A stretch of DNA of 64,000 nucleotides from JBPCOI01 sp051000395 (GTDB taxonomy: Bacteria; Actinomycetota; Actinomycetes; Mycobacteriales; Jatrophihabitantaceae): positions 56,167 through 120,166 of the forward strand of contig JBPCOI010000041.1 of the NCBI GenBank assembly GCA_051000395.1, read 5' to 3'. Every line of letters starts with the position of its first letter. Positions within the stretch are counted from its first letter, which is position 1. The translations under genes were made by a program, and so were the position numbers. Shown here piece after piece: positions 45,787 through 57,674 of the stretch. The notes under the pieces were generated by a model. The model ran no database searches. It was given only the letters and a program-made list of their open reading frames with translations, and was not told the origin of the DNA.

Positions 45787-46923
45787 ATGAAGTTCCGGGT
45801 TGAGCGCGACGCACTGGCCGATGCCGTGACGTGGGCCGCCCGGAGCCTGTCCGCGCGCCCGACCATCCCGGTCCTCGCCGGGCTGCTGCTCTCGGTCGTC
45901 GACGATGCGCTGTCGGTGTCCGGTTTCGACCTCGAGGCCTCCACCGAGGTCGACCTGGAGGTTGCTGCCGGTGAGTCGGGCCAGGCGTTGGTGTCGGGAC
46001 GGCTGCTCGCCGACATCACCAAGGCGCTGCCCCCGCATCCGGTGGACGTCGCGGTCGACGGTTCGCGACTCACGATCGCCTGCGGCGCGGCGCGGTTCAC
46101 GTTGCCGATGATGCCGGTCGAGGACTACCCGAAGCTGCCCAGCATGCCGAGCACCGCGGGCACCGTGACCGGCGCGGAGTTCGCCACCGCCGTGGGGCAG
46201 GTCGCCGTCGCGGCCGGGCGTGACGACACGCTGCCCATGCTCACCGGGGTCCGGCTTGAGATCGACGGCGCCCGGCTCACGCTCGCGGCCACCGACCGCT
46301 ACCGGCTGGCCGTGCGGGAGATGTCGTGGAACCCGGAGAACCGCTCGGCCGAGCCCGCGCAGGTCCTCGTCCCCGCGCGCACGCTCGCCGACGCCGCGAA
46401 GAGCCTGGCCCACAGCGACACGATGACCATTGCGTTGTCCTCCACGGGCGGCACCGGCGAGGGAATCATCGGTTTCACCGGCACGACCAGCGGACGGGCC
46501 AGCCGCACCACCACGCGCCTGCTCGACGCCACCTTCCCGGCCTATCGCTCGTTGCTGCCCAGCGAGTGGGCCTCGACGGCCGAGGTCGCCGTCGCGCCGC
46601 TCGTCGAGGCGGTCAAGCGGGTCGCCCTGGTGGCCGACCGCAACGCCCCGGTCCGGCTGGAGTTCGCCGACGGAGCGGTGGCCCTGAGCGCGGGCGGCGA
46701 CGACGAGGGCCGCGCCGAGGAACAGCTCGAGGTGAACTACGAGGGCGAGGCGATCGCGACGGCGTTCAACCCCCAGTTCCTGCTCGACGGCCTCGGCGCG
46801 CTGTCCTCCGCGACGGCCCGGATGCTGTTCACGTCCTCCAACAAGCCGGTTGTGCTGCGGACGGATGCCGCCGACAGCGCCGACTACACCTACCTGATCA
46901 TGCCCGTCCGGCTCCCCGGCTGA
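45787..46923 (+). CDS. dnaN: DNA polymerase III beta sliding clamp
   Basis: 378 residues from ATG 45787, preceded by GGAGG. Three topologically equal domains; start [21 protein letters not shown] (quoted as [16 protein letters not shown]) and C-terminus [12 protein letters not shown], the conserved clamp end forming the partner-binding pocket. It encircles DNA and tethers polymerase. Standard dnaA-dnaN-recF order; no gnd gene intervenes, unlike Streptomyces. Confidence 0.98.
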   Translation: MKFRVERDALADAVTWAARSLSARPTIPVLAGLLLSVVDDALSVSGFDLEASTEVDLEVAAGESGQALVSGRLLADITKALPPHPVDVAVDGSRLTIACGAARFTLPMMPVEDYPKLPSMPSTAGTVTGAEFATAVGQVAVAAGRDDTLPMLTGVRLEIDGARLTLAATDRYRLAVREMSWNPENRSAEPAQVLVPARTLADAAKSLAHSDTMTIALSSTGGTGEGIIGFTGTTSGRASRTTTRLLDATFPAYRSLLPSEWASTAEVAVAPLVEAVKRVALVADRNAPVRLEFADGAVALSAGGDDEGRAEEQLEVNYEGEAIATAFNPQFLLDGLGALSSATARMLFTSSNKPVVLRTDAADSADYTYLIMPVRLPG

Positions 46924-46933
46924 GCGGTCGGCC

Positions 46934-48094
46934 ATGTTCGTCCGGCACCTGTCGCTTACCGATTTCCGCAGCTGGCCGAGCGTGGAACTCGAGCTCGAAC
47001 CCGGCCCGTCGGTGCTCGTCGGCGCCAACGGGCAGGGTAAGACGAACCTGGTCGAGGCCCTCGGCTACCTCGCGAGCCTCGCCAGTCACCGCGTACCCAC
47101 CGACGCGCCGCTGGTCCGCACCGGAGCCGAGCGGGCCGTGCTGCGGTGCGCGGTTGTCGCCGACTCCCGCGAGCTCCGGGTGGAAGTCGAGATCGTTCCC
47201 GGTCGCGCCAACCGCGCCAGGCTCAACGGCTCCCCGGTAGCCCGCCCGCGAGACGTGCTCGGTGCGCTGCGCGCGGTGCTGTTCGCGCCGGAGGACCTGT
47301 CGATGGTGCGCGGCGATCCCGGCGAGCGCCGGCGCTTGCTCGATGAGCTGATCGTCGCCCGGGCACCACGTATGGCCGGGGTACGCGCGGACTACGAGCG
47401 GGTGCTCAAGCAGCGGGCCGCACTGCTGAAGTCCGCCGGCGCGGCCCGTCGTGCCGGCGCGGGAGCGGACCTGCGCACCCTGGACGTGTGGGACGCGCAG
47501 CTGGCCGAGCACGGCGCCCAGCTGCTCGCCGCGCGTCTCGCCGCGGTGCGTGACCTGCGTCCGCACGCCGCCGCCGCCTACGCGCAGGTCGCTCCGGCCA
47601 GCGTCGCCCTGACCTTGCGGTACGTGAGCGCGCTGAAGGTCAGCCTGCCCGAGCTCGGCGGTGCGGACGCGGCGGTGCCTGACGTCGCGGTCCTGACCGA
47701 CGCGCTGTCCGCCGCGCTCGCGCACGCGCGAAGCGCCGAGCTCGAGCGCGGCGTCAACCTGGTCGGCCCGCACCGCGACGACCTCGAGCTGGGCCTGGGT
47801 GAGCTCCCGGTCCGCGGCTACGCCAGCCACGGCGAAGGCTGGTCGGTGGCCCTGTCACTGCGGCTGGGCAGCTACGAGCTACTCCGTGCCGACCACCCGC
47901 GCGGGGCCGAGCCGATCCTCGTGCTCGACGACGTGTTCGCCGAACTCGATGCCGACCGACGCGAGCAGTTGGCGCTGGTGGCGAGCAAGGCGGAGCAGGC
48001 GGTGGTGACCGCAGCGGTGCTCTCGGACGTCCCCGAACAGCTGGGCGGTGCCCGCTACGAGGTGCTTGCCCCGAAGGTGACTCGTGTCCGGTAA
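46934..48094 (+). CDS. recF: DNA replication/repair protein RecF
   Basis: 386 residues. Start [20 protein letters not shown], Walker [15 protein letters not shown], the ABC signature region near [27 protein letters not shown] (quoted as [11 protein letters not shown] and [10 protein letters not shown]), and Walker [22 protein letters not shown]-like ATPase that helps RecOR load RecA at gaps. The 3' end overlaps the DUF721 gene by 11 bp. Confidence 0.97.
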   Translation: MFVRHLSLTDFRSWPSVELELEPGPSVLVGANGQGKTNLVEALGYLASLASHRVPTDAPLVRTGAERAVLRCAVVADSRELRVEVEIVPGRANRARLNGSPVARPRDVLGALRAVLFAPEDLSMVRGDPGERRRLLDELIVARAPRMAGVRADYERVLKQRAALLKSAGAARRAGAGADLRTLDVWDAQLAEHGAQLLAARLAAVRDLRPHAAAAYAQVAPASVALTLRYVSALKVSLPELGGADAAVPDVAVLTDALSAALAHARSAELERGVNLVGPHRDDLELGLGELPVRGYASHGEGWSVALSLRLGSYELLRADHPRGAEPILVLDDVFAELDADRREQLALVASKAEQAVVTAAVLSDVPEQLGGARYEVLAPKVTRVR

Positions 48095-48701
48095 CACCGG
48101 GGCTGCCGGGTCGGGAAGCCGCCGGGATGAGACGGCCGTCACACCGTTTTCCACAGGCCACGGTGGAAAACCTGCCTCTGCTGTGGACAGCCCCACGTCC
48201 GCCGATAAAGACGCCGTGAAGCAAGCCCTGGCCGGGGCCCAGCGGATCTCGCGGAGCCGGTCGGTCCGGCCGGCCCGCCGGGTTCGCGACGAGAACCTGC
48301 GCGGGCGAGCCCGCGGCGGCTTCTCCGGCCCGGCGCCGGACGACACCGACCCGCAGCCGATCGGCGGGCTGTTCGCCGGCTACGTCGCGGACCGCGACTG
48401 GCAACGACCGCTGGCCGAAGCCACGGTCTTCGCGGACTGGGCCGGGCTGGTGGGCCCGGAGGTAGCCTCACACAGCCGGCCGGAGAGCCTGCGCGACGGT
48501 GAGTTGCGACTCAGCGCCGAGTCGACGGCCTGGGCCACGCAACTGCGCCTGCTCGCCGCGACCCTGCTGGCCCGGCTGGCGCGCGAACTCGGACCGGACG
48601 TGGTGCGGAAACTGATCATCTCCGGGCCGGCCGGCCCGAGCTGGAAGCACGGCGGGTACTCGGTGCGCGGCGCGCGCGGACCCCGCGACACCTACGGGTA
48701 G
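48084..48701 (+). CDS. DUF721 (DciA-like) protein, Rv0004 homologue
   Basis: 205 residues from GTG 48084. The disordered N-terminal 75 residues precede the DUF721/DciA fold ([62 protein letters not shown]; each quoted piece is consecutive). Members of this family act in loading the replicative helicase DnaB in bacteria without DnaC, which would fit its place between recF and gyrB. The first 110 bp also contain DnaA-box-like sequences. Confidence 0.87.
   Translation: MSGNTGAAGSGSRRDETAVTPFSTGHGGKPASAVDSPTSADKDAVKQALAGAQRISRSRSVRPARRVRDENLRGRARGGFSGPAPDDTDPQPIGGLFAGYVADRDWQRPLAEATVFADWAGLVGPEVASHSRPESLRDGELRLSAESTAWATQLRLLAATLLARLARELGPDVVRKLIISGPAGPSWKHGGYSVRGARGPRDTYG
48147..48190. promoter_or_regulatory. 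DnaA-box-like cluster inside the DUF721 gene
   Basis: TTTTCCACA (48147-48155) faces TTTTCCAC in inverse orientation (GTGGAAAA 48163-48170), forming an 8-bp dyad. TGTGGACAG (48182-48190) is CTGTCCACA on the other strand, one change from the TTGTCCACA consensus. These are closer to consensus than most boxes at the presumed oriC. Function not established. Confidence 0.45.
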
Positions 48702-51055
<2,354 letters not shown>

Positions 51056-51162
51056 GGCGTCGGTGCGGGGCAGGCTGCGTCGCGATCACTCCGGGCGGCG
51101 CGGCCCAACCGCCCGCGGACGGCGGCACACCAGGCTCGCGTCGCCAGGAAGGCTGAGCACAG

Positions 51163-53646
51163 ATGACTGACACCACCGACACCGGCTCCTTCGACCGGAT
51201 CGAGCCGGTCGACATCCAGACGGAGATGCAGCGCAGCTACATCGACTACGCGATGTCGGTGATCGTCGGACGCGCGCTGCCCGACGTCCGCGACGGGCTC
51301 AAGCCGGTGCACCGCAAGATCCTCTATGGCATGTACGACTCGGGCTTTCGGCCGGACCGCAACTACGTCAAGTGCGGTCGCGTTGTCGGCGACGTGATGG
51401 GCAACTACCACCCGCACGGCGACACCGCGCTCTACGACGCGCTCGTGCGGATGGCCCAGACCTGGTCGCTGCGCTACCCGATGATCGACCCGCAGGGCAA
51501 CTTCGGCTCGCCGGGCAACGACCCGGCGGCGGCCTACCGCTACACCGAGTGCCGCCTGCAACCACTCGCGATGGAGATGCTGCGCGACATCGACGAGGAG
51601 ACCGTCGACTTCATCCCGAACTACGCCGGCAACACCGTCGAACCGGTCATCTTGCCGGCCCGTATCCCGAACCTGCTCGTCAACGGCTCGGAGGGCATCG
51701 CGGTCGGGATGGCCACGCGCATCCCGCCGCACAACCTGCGCGAGGTCGCCGCGGGCGTCGAATGGGCACTCGAGCACCCCGACGCCAGCGACGAGGAACT
51801 GCTGGAGGAGCTGCTCAAGCTCGTCCCCGGCCCGGACTTCCCGACCAGGTCGCTCATCGTGGGCCGCGACGGCATCGAGGACGCGTACCGCACCGGCCGC
51901 GGCTCGATCCGGATGCGCGCGGTCGTCACCGTGGAGGAGGACCTCAAGGGACGCACCATCCTGGTGGTCACCGAGCTGCCGTACCAGGTGAACCCTGACA
52001 ACCTGGTCGAGTCCATGGCGCTGCTCGCCCGCGAGGGCAAGGTCGCCGGCATCGCCGACATCAACGACGAGTCCTCCGATCGCATCGGCATGCGCATCGT
52101 CGTCACCCTCAAACGTGACGCGGTGGCCAAGGTGGTGCTGAACAACCTGTTCAAGCACACCCAGCTGCAGACCACCTTCGGCGCCAACATGCTCGCGATC
52201 GTCGACGGCGTGCCGCGCACCTTGCGCCTGGACCAGTTCGTCACGCACTACGTCGAGCACCAGGTCGAGGTGCTCGTCCGCCGCACCCAGTACCGGCTGC
52301 GCAAGGCCGAGGAACGCGCCCACATCCTGCGCGCCTACCTCAAGGCCCTCGACCAGCTCGACGCCGTCATCGCGCTGATCCGCAACTCGCCTTCGGCGGA
52401 CGAGGCCCGCTCCGGGCTGATGCAGCTGCTGGAGATCGACGAGATCCAGGCCGTCGCGATCCTCGACCTGCAGCTACGGCGCCTGGCTGCGCTGGAGCGC
52501 CAGCGCATCAGCGACGAGGCGGCCGAGATCGAGGCGCGCATCGCGGACCTGAACGACATCCTGGCCAAGCCGGGCCGGCAGCGGCAGATCATCCGCGACG
52601 AGCTGCACGAGATCGTGGAGCGCTACGGCGACGAGCGGCGCACCCGGCTGGTGCCCTACGAGGGCGACGTCTCGATGGAAGACCTCATCGCGCAGGAGGA
52701 CGTCGTCGTCACGATCACGCGTACCGGCTACGCCAAGCGCACCAAGACCGACCTGTACCGCGCCCAGCGCCGCGGTGGCAAGGGCGTGCAGGGCGCCGCG
52801 CTGAAGACCGACGACATCGTCGAGCACTTCTTCGTCAGCTCCACCCACGACTGGATCCTGTTCTTCACCAACAAGGGCCGCGTGTATCGCGCCAAGGCCT
52901 ACGAGCTGCCCGAGGCCAACCGCAACGCCCGCGGTCAGCACGTGGCGAACCTGCTGGCCTTCCAGCCCGACGAGAACATCGCCGAGGTCATCGCGCTCAA
53001 GCACTACGAGGTCTCGCCCTACCTCGTGCTGGCGACCAAGCACGGTCTGGTGAAGAAGTCCAAGCTCACCGACTTCGACTCCAACCGCAGCGGAGGCATC
53101 GTCGCCATCAACCTGCGCGGTGACGACGAGCTGATCGACGCGGCCCTGATCAGCGCCGACGACGACCTGCTGCTGGTCAGCCGTAAGGCGATGTCGATCC
53201 GTTTCCACGCCGACGACGACACGCTGCGACCGATGGGCCGGGCCACCTCCGGGGTGTTCGGCATGCGGTTCAACGCCGGCGACGAGTTGCTCGCGATGGA
53301 GGTCGTCCGCGACGATCTCGACCGGGTGGAAATCTTGGTCGCGACTGAGGGCGGCTACGCCAAGCGCACCCGCATCGAGGAGTATCCGGTGCAGGGACGA
53401 GGAGGCCGGGGCGTCCTCACCGCGCGTATCGTGTCCACCCGAGGTCGGTTGGTCGGAGCTGCGGCGGTCGCTCCCGAGGACGAGATCTATGCGATCACGT
53501 CCGACGGGGTGGTCATCCGCACGAAGGCCGCGGAGGTCCGGCGGGCGAAACGGCAGACGATGGGCGTGCGCCTGATGAACCTGCCCGAAGGCATCAACGT
53601 CGTCGCCGTCGCTCGCAACGCCGACGAACCGGACGAGCAGGAGTAG
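51163..53646 (+). CDS. gyrA: DNA gyrase subunit A
   Basis: 827 residues. The breakage-reunion domain has the quinolone-resistance region [18 protein letters not shown] and the catalytic tyrosine in [10 protein letters not shown]. The C-terminal beta-pinwheel carries the GyrA box [10 protein letters not shown]. The residue at the E. coli Ser83 position is Thr (GDTALYD), compatible with quinolone binding, whereas M. tuberculosis has Ala there. Full length and intact. A DUF3566 gene follows 2 bp after the stop. Confidence 0.98.
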   Translation: MTDTTDTGSFDRIEPVDIQTEMQRSYIDYAMSVIVGRALPDVRDGLKPVHRKILYGMYDSGFRPDRNYVKCGRVVGDVMGNYHPHGDTALYDALVRMAQTWSLRYPMIDPQGNFGSPGNDPAAAYRYTECRLQPLAMEMLRDIDEETVDFIPNYAGNTVEPVILPARIPNLLVNGSEGIAVGMATRIPPHNLREVAAGVEWALEHPDASDEELLEELLKLVPGPDFPTRSLIVGRDGIEDAYRTGRGSIRMRAVVTVEEDLKGRTILVVTELPYQVNPDNLVESMALLAREGKVAGIADINDESSDRIGMRIVVTLKRDAVAKVVLNNLFKHTQLQTTFGANMLAIVDGVPRTLRLDQFVTHYVEHQVEVLVRRTQYRLRKAEERAHILRAYLKALDQLDAVIALIRNSPSADEARSGLMQLLEIDEIQAVAILDLQLRRLAALERQRISDEAAEIEARIADLNDILAKPGRQRQIIRDELHEIVERYGDERRTRLVPYEGDVSMEDLIAQEDVVVTITRTGYAKRTKTDLYRAQRRGGKGVQGAALKTDDIVEHFFVSSTHDWILFFTNKGRVYRAKAYELPEANRNARGQHVANLLAFQPDENIAEVIALKHYEVSPYLVLATKHGLVKKSKLTDFDSNRSGGIVAINLRGDDELIDAALISADDDLLLVSRKAMSIRFHADDDTLRPMGRATSGVFGMRFNAGDELLAMEVVRDDLDRVEILVATEGGYAKRTRIEEYPVQGRGGRGVLTARIVSTRGRLVGAAAVAPEDEIYAITSDGVVIRTKAAEVRRAKRQTMGVRLMNLPEGINVVAVARNADEPDEQE

Positions 53647-53648
53647 CG

Positions 53649-54221
53649 ATGACGCAGTATCCGTACGCCGGCCCGGTGACCGGCGAGGCCCCACCGGCCG
53701 GCGACTTCGGTGCGACGACGGTGTCCGGCACACCACGCGCGAAGGGCGAGGCGGCCTCCGGGCGTGCCCCGGCAAGCCCGTCCGCCGGCGCTGCACCGGA
53801 CGCCCCCCGCGTGCCGCAGGCACCCAAACCGCCGCCGGAGGCGCAGGCGCCCCGCGGGATCCGTCCGCGCGGCCCGCGACGGGCTCGGCTGCAGCTGCGG
53901 CACATCAACCCGTGGACGGTGCTGAAATTCTCGTGTGTGCTGTCCATCGCACTGTTCTTCGTCTGGCTGATCGTGGTCGGGGTGCTGTACGGCGTCCTGG
54001 ACACCGCCGGGGTCATCGGCAAGATCAACGACACCATCACCACGATCAACGGCGCCGGGTCACAGGCTCCGGTCACCGCGGGCATCGTCTTCGGCGGCGC
54101 CGCGATCATCGGAGTCATCGACATCGTGCTGTTCATCGCGTTGTCGACGATCGGGTCCGTGGTCTACAACCTCTGCGCGGACCTCGTCGGCGGCATCGAG
54201 CTGACGCTCTCGGAGCGGTGA
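53649..54221 (+). CDS. DUF3566 membrane protein (Rv0007-like)
   Basis: 190 residues. A long Pro/Ala-rich cytoplasmic N-terminus (about 1-75) leads to a basic stretch (RGPRRARLQLRHINPWTVLK) and two transmembrane helices (FSCVLSIALFFVWLIVVGVLY and IVFGGAAIIGVIDIVLFIAL). It is conserved after gyrA in actinobacteria and co-transcribed with it. Function unknown. Confidence 0.88.
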   Translation: MTQYPYAGPVTGEAPPAGDFGATTVSGTPRAKGEAASGRAPASPSAGAAPDAPRVPQAPKPPPEAQAPRGIRPRGPRRARLQLRHINPWTVLKFSCVLSIALFFVWLIVVGVLYGVLDTAGVIGKINDTITTINGAGSQAPVTAGIVFGGAAIIGVIDIVLFIALSTIGSVVYNLCADLVGGIELTLSER

Positions 54222-54278
54222 TCCCGGCTGGTTTGGGATAGGTTTCCAGGGCCCGGTAGGGTCGATCCTTGCGTTAGC

Positions 54279-54352
54279 GGGCCTGTAGCTCAGACGGTTA
54301 GAGCGCATCCCTGATAAGGATGAGGCCGGAGGTTCAAGTCCTCCCAGGCCCA
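54279..54352 (+). tRNA. tRNA-Ile (anticodon GAT)
   Basis: 74-nt cloverleaf: acceptor GGGCCTG/CAGGCCC with discriminator A. The anticodon arm CATCC-CTGATAA-GGATG gives GAT. The T-arm GGAGG-TTCAAGT-CCTCC is complete. No encoded CCA. The gyrA - tRNA-Ile - tRNA-Ala order is standard. Confidence 0.97.
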
Positions 54353-54384
54353 CGACGACGGTAATCGGACACGAACGGGGTGGG

Positions 54385-54510
54385 ATGATGAGCAGGTTGT
54401 GGGTGCTGCTGATCGCCGCGGCCGGAGCTGCCGCCGCCACGCTCAAGCGCCGCAAGTCCCAGGCCGACGCGGCCCTCTGGCGCGAGGCCACCTCCGACTC
54501 CTCCCGCTGA
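54385..54510 (+). CDS. DLW-39-type small membrane-anchored protein
   Basis: 41 residues from ATG 54385 (40 from ATG 54388): an N-terminal hydrophobic helix (LWVLLIAAAGAAAATL), a basic KRRKSQ patch and a C-terminal ALWREATSDSS. Size, layout (short helix, then a D/A-LW-x-E-A-T motif) and place between tRNA-Ile and tRNA-Ala match the actinobacterial DLW-39 family, of unknown function. The ribosome site is weak (GGGGTGGG). Confidence 0.75.
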   Translation: MMSRLWVLLIAAAGAAAATLKRRKSQADAALWREATSDSSR

Positions 54511-54515
54511 CCCAC

Positions 54516-54588
54516 GGGGACGTAGCTCAATTGGCAGAGCACCGCCTTTGCAAGGCGGGGGTTAGGGGTTCGATTCCCCTCGTCTCCA
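54516..54588 (+). tRNA. tRNA-Ala (anticodon TGC), integration target carrying attL
   Basis: 73-nt cloverleaf: acceptor GGGGACG/CGTCTCC with discriminator A. The anticodon arm CCGCC-TTTGCAA-GGCGG gives TGC. The T-arm AGGGG-TTCGATT-CCCCT is intact. The stretch 54543-54563 is repeated at 63645-63665, so the 3' half was probably supplied by the element and keeps the tRNA functional. Confidence 0.96.
54543..54563 (+). repeat. attL: attL core, 21-bp direct repeat
   Basis: Covers the anticodon stem-loop and variable region of tRNA-Ala and is identical to 63645-63665. Crossover within an anticodon-arm repeat is typical of tRNA-targeting tyrosine integrases. Confidence 0.88.
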
Positions 54589-54606
54589 CGCATAGATGGC
54601 CCGTAT

Positions 54607-55764
54607 CTACTGGGCTGTAGCTACCTGACGGGCAGCGTCGAGTTCGATAACCGCGGCCGTGGGCAACGGGTGGGCAACACGAACAGCTAGAGCTGCTGTC
54701 CGGGCGGCATCCATCGCATCCGACACGACATCGAGGCGATCGCCGAACAGGTGCCCGTAGAGGTCCAACGTCATCGTTGCCGACTTGTGCCCGAGCATCT
54801 GCTGGACGACCTTCACGTCGGCGCCGCTGGCGATGGCCAAAGACGCGGCGGTGTGCCGGAGGGCGTGCGGGTGCAGCCCCTCGACGCCGAGGGCCTTGGC
54901 CGCCGGATCGAGCGCGACGCGACGGAAGTTGCGCACGCGCAGGGTGCCGCCCTGCGGCGCGGTGAAAACCAGGGCGTCGGCCGGCTTGCCGGCGACGTGC
55001 GCCGCGAGCTCGTCGATCAGGAACCGGTGGATCGGCACGTCCCGCCGCTCGTGCCCCTTGGGCGTGCCCCAGACCAGTCCACGGCCGCCGACCTCGGTCA
55101 CCGACTCTGCGATGGTCGCGCGGCGGCGCATCAGGTCGAGGTGACCGACCCGTAGCGCGGCCAGCTCGCCGAACCGGATCCCGGTGTAGGCGAGGAACAG
55201 CACGGCGAGCCGATGCTCACCGCACGCGTCGGCCAGGTCATCGACTTGCTCGTGGGTTAGGTAGATGTGCTCTGCCGTCGCGATGCGCGGCAGCGAGATG
55301 CCCTCGCACGGGTTGCGGGCGACCCGCCCGTCCCGCACTGCCGAGGCGAGAATCAGTGACAGCACACCGTGAGCCTTCCGCACGGTCGCGGCCGATCGAG
55401 CGCCCGTCAGCTTCCCGACCCACGTCTGTACGGCGCCGTGCGTGACGTCGGCCAGTCGGACCTTGCCCCAGCGCGGCTCGATGTGTTCTCGGACGATTCC
55501 GGCGTACCTCTCGGCGGTGGACGGCTTGAGATTGACCTTGCCGGCCAGCCACGTCCGGGCGAGGTCGCCGACGTTGCCCACCGACCGGGCCGGGTCGACG
55601 TAGGAGCCGCCGAGCTTGGCGGACTCGACCGTGGTGAGGAACCGAGCGGCGTCGACCTTGCGGTCGAACGACTTGCTCCGCTGCCTTCCCTCGGGTGTGC
55701 GGTAGCTGGCGCGCCACGTGATCCTGCCGCCAGACGTGCGCTGACGTTTTTCAATGCTTGCCAT
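54607..55764 (-). CDS. int: Tyrosine site-specific integrase
   Basis: 385 residues. The N-terminal AMPylation-like arm-binding domain starts MASIEKRQRTSGGRITWRAS. A SAM-like core-binding domain follows (about 70-160), then the catalytic domain with Arg in GIRFGELAALR, the HxxR box HPHALRHTAASLA, His in LGHKSATMT and nucleophile Tyr in LDLYGHLF. All catalytic residues are present. It ends 18 bp from the tRNA-Ala and is transcribed toward it, as in pSAM2- or phage-type elements. It should integrate and, with the Xis-like protein, excise the element. Confidence 0.95.
   Translation of the reverse strand: MASIEKRQRTSGGRITWRASYRTPEGRQRSKSFDRKVDAARFLTTVESAKLGGSYVDPARSVGNVGDLARTWLAGKVNLKPSTAERYAGIVREHIEPRWGKVRLADVTHGAVQTWVGKLTGARSAATVRKAHGVLSLILASAVRDGRVARNPCEGISLPRIATAEHIYLTHEQVDDLADACGEHRLAVLFLAYTGIRFGELAALRVGHLDLMRRRATIAESVTEVGGRGLVWGTPKGHERRDVPIHRFLIDELAAHVAGKPADALVFTAPQGGTLRVRNFRRVALDPAAKALGVEGLHPHALRHTAASLAIASGADVKVVQQMLGHKSATMTLDLYGHLFGDRLDVVSDAMDAARTAALAVRVAHPLPTAAVIELDAARQVATAQ
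54653..54682 (+). repeat. Left copy of 30-bp near-identical repeat (possible integrase arm sites)
   Basis: Contains two TGGGCAAC units 11 bp apart and matches 63515-63544 with 28 of 30 bases. It lies about 90 bp inside the attL core, within the integrase 3' coding end. Could be arm-type integrase binding sites or a duplicated scrap of the integrase gene. Confidence 0.6.
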
Positions 55765-55824
55765 GATGTGTCCCCTTTCGGTTGGCCGGAGGGTACGTCC
55801 GACCGCCGACGATCGGTGCGCCGA

Positions 55825-56028
55825 TCAGCTCGCCTGTTGATCGTCGGCCTGGTTGTGCAGCCAGGCGAGGACGTCTCGTCGCCAGTAACGGACGTTGCGT
55901 CCGACCTTGAAGCTCCGGGGACCTTCGCCGAGGTGACGCCAGTACCGCAGGGTGGCGACCGGCTTGCGAAGGATCTTCGCCGCCTCGGTGATGGTGAGCA
56001 TTTCGGTGTTCGTGTCGATGTCGGTCAT
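55825..56028 (-). CDS. xis: Excisionase-like MerR/HTH_17 DNA-binding protein
   Basis: 67 residues: a winged-helix MerR-type HTH (MLTITEAAKILRKPVATLRYW) with the VGRNVRYWRRDVLAWL wing of the HTH_17/excisionase family. It sits 60 bp upstream of the integrase on the same strand, the usual xis-int arrangement. It likely bends DNA at att to direct excision. A perfect 7-bp hairpin lies 21 bp before its start. Confidence 0.88.
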   Translation of the reverse strand: MTDIDTNTEMLTITEAAKILRKPVATLRYWRHLGEGPRSFKVGRNVRYWRRDVLAWLHNQADDQQAS

Positions 56029-56048
56029 CGGGAGTCCTCTCGGGTTGA

Positions 56049-56066
56049 ACCCGGCAGGCGCCGGGT
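56049..56066 (-). promoter_or_regulatory. Hairpin upstream of xis
   Basis: ACCCGGC-AGGC-GCCGGGT, a perfect 7-bp stem with a 4-nt loop, 21 nt before the xis ATG on the minus strand. No T-tract follows. It may be a repressor site or an mRNA structure that limits xis translation. Confidence 0.4.
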
Positions 56067-56198
56067 CCGCACTGGTGACAAGTGCATTTGAGGGCCTTCG
56101 AGGGACGCGGGCGGGGATTTCGCTCGCACGAATTTTCGTGTCTGTGCCGCTTTATGCTGCCCCGTGGTGGTCTGTGTCATGGCGTGCGCCGGGTGCCG

Positions 56199-57671
56199 TC
56201 ATCGCGAGATTCCCCGGCCCGGTGGACGGGCGAGTCGCGCGGATGGGGACGGCAGCTGCGGGACGGGCTGCGGGACGGGCTGCGGGCGCCGCCGGAAGGC
56301 GGCGCATCGCACTGCCTCTTTGCTGGCGCGCCGGGCGGCAGCGGCCGGGCCAAGGTCGGCGCGATCCCGGCTGAACGCGGTAGCCCACTGCTCGCGGGCG
56401 TCACCCACCGTCGCGGCCACGATGTGGGCAGTGTTGGTGTGGCGGCCGCGGGTCATGCCGACGTAGGCGGCCGCCGCACCCGTGCCCTCGGCCAGGACCA
56501 AGTGGGCGTTCTCGACCGTGTCGCCCTGTGCACCGTGGATCGTGGTGGCGTATCCGAGTTCAACATGGTCGCGGACGTACTCGGCTGGGAGGTTCCGCTG
56601 GCCAGGCTTGCCGGTGACGGTGATCGACCCGTTGTCGTGGACCTGCACGACGCTCCACGTGTCCCGATTGGCAACGGCGAGGACGCCGTCGTTGCGGCGA
56701 GTGACGATCTTGTCCCCGGCACTGATGGGGCCGCCTGGCACGAACACCTCGTCGGACTGGTCGACGACGCCAACGTGAACGAGTGCACTTCGGATCGCGA
56801 GATTCAACTCGAGAACCTGCGCACGGGTGTCGGCGGCGACGATCACCCCGCGTCCGGCGACAAGGTCCTCGACGACTGCGGTCACAATAGCGTTGGTTCG
56901 CTTGTGCTCGTCGGCGTGCATCGCGATGTGTCCGTCCGTGGCGAGCTGGTCGAACACCCTCCAGGGCTGCTCGCCAGATCGCATTCGGAGGCTGAGGTCG
57001 GCGTAGTCGGGGTCGCGGAACCGGTGTACTGCTGCCAGTGGGACGTATCCGTTCCCGTCGACCCAGCGCACGGCGTGGTCCAGTACGCCCCCGCGACCGA
57101 CCGCGGGGAGCTGGTGACGGTCACCGACAAATGCGACCCGCACCCTGGTCTCGTCCGCGATGGTCATCAGCGCAAGAGCGGTGTCCTGGTCGAGCATGCC
57201 GGCTTCGTCGATGAGCAGCGTTCCGCGCGGCCGCAGCCGCGCCTCACGACATGGCCCCTCGTACATGCGGCCGGTTACTGGGTCGGTCTGCCCGGGTTGA
57301 AGCCGCGTCCAATGCCCGTTCTCGTCCCAGCGGAAGCCGTATTGGTGCGCCAACCAGGCTGCCGACGTCGCGGTCGCGCCGGTCTGCTCGGCCGCGACAC
57401 GCGCCGCCTTGCGAGTCGGGGTCACCACCGTCAGCTGCCGGTATTCCCGCTCGTGCGCGTCACGCGCACCGGCGAGCAAGGTGGTCTTGCCGGCCCCTGC
57501 GGCTCCCTCGATTACGACGAGGCGCGGGCCGGACACGATCGCGCCGACTGCCTGCAGTTGGCCCGCGTCCAGGTCTGGGCTGCCGCGCCTCGATGTTTCG
57601 GTCACGATCGCACGGATTTGGTATTCCTCGCTGGTCGGCTCGTGGCTGCGATTGGCTAGGCGCTTGGACAC
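56199..57671 (-). CDS. MobF/TraA-type SF1 helicase lacking the relaxase domain
   Basis: 490 residues resembling the RecD-like helicase half of TraA/TrwC conjugative relaxases. Motif I GAAGAGKTT (56-64), motif Ia VVTPTRKAA, motif II LLIDEAGML (152-160), motif III GDRHQLPA, motif V TIHGAQGDT, motif VI YVGMTRGR. The N-terminal TrwC relaxase domain (with HxH and catalytic Tyr) that normally precedes is missing. The frame starts at GTG 57671, 3 bp from the divergent 593-aa gene. A Pro/Arg-rich tail ends the protein. Probably a remnant; alternatively an accessory helicase. It reads toward xis-int, same strand. Confidence 0.8.
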   Translation of the reverse strand: MSKRLANRSHEPTSEEYQIRAIVTETSRRGSPDLDAGQLQAVGAIVSGPRLVVIEGAAGAGKTTLLAGARDAHEREYRQLTVVTPTRKAARVAAEQTGATATSAAWLAHQYGFRWDENGHWTRLQPGQTDPVTGRMYEGPCREARLRPRGTLLIDEAGMLDQDTALALMTIADETRVRVAFVGDRHQLPAVGRGGVLDHAVRWVDGNGYVPLAAVHRFRDPDYADLSLRMRSGEQPWRVFDQLATDGHIAMHADEHKRTNAIVTAVVEDLVAGRGVIVAADTRAQVLELNLAIRSALVHVGVVDQSDEVFVPGGPISAGDKIVTRRNDGVLAVANRDTWSVVQVHDNGSITVTGKPGQRNLPAEYVRDHVELGYATTIHGAQGDTVENAHLVLAEGTGAAAAYVGMTRGRHTNTAHIVAATVGDAREQWATAFSRDRADLGPAAAARRASKEAVRCAAFRRRPQPVPQPVPQLPSPSARLARPPGRGISR

Positions 57672-57674
57672 GTC

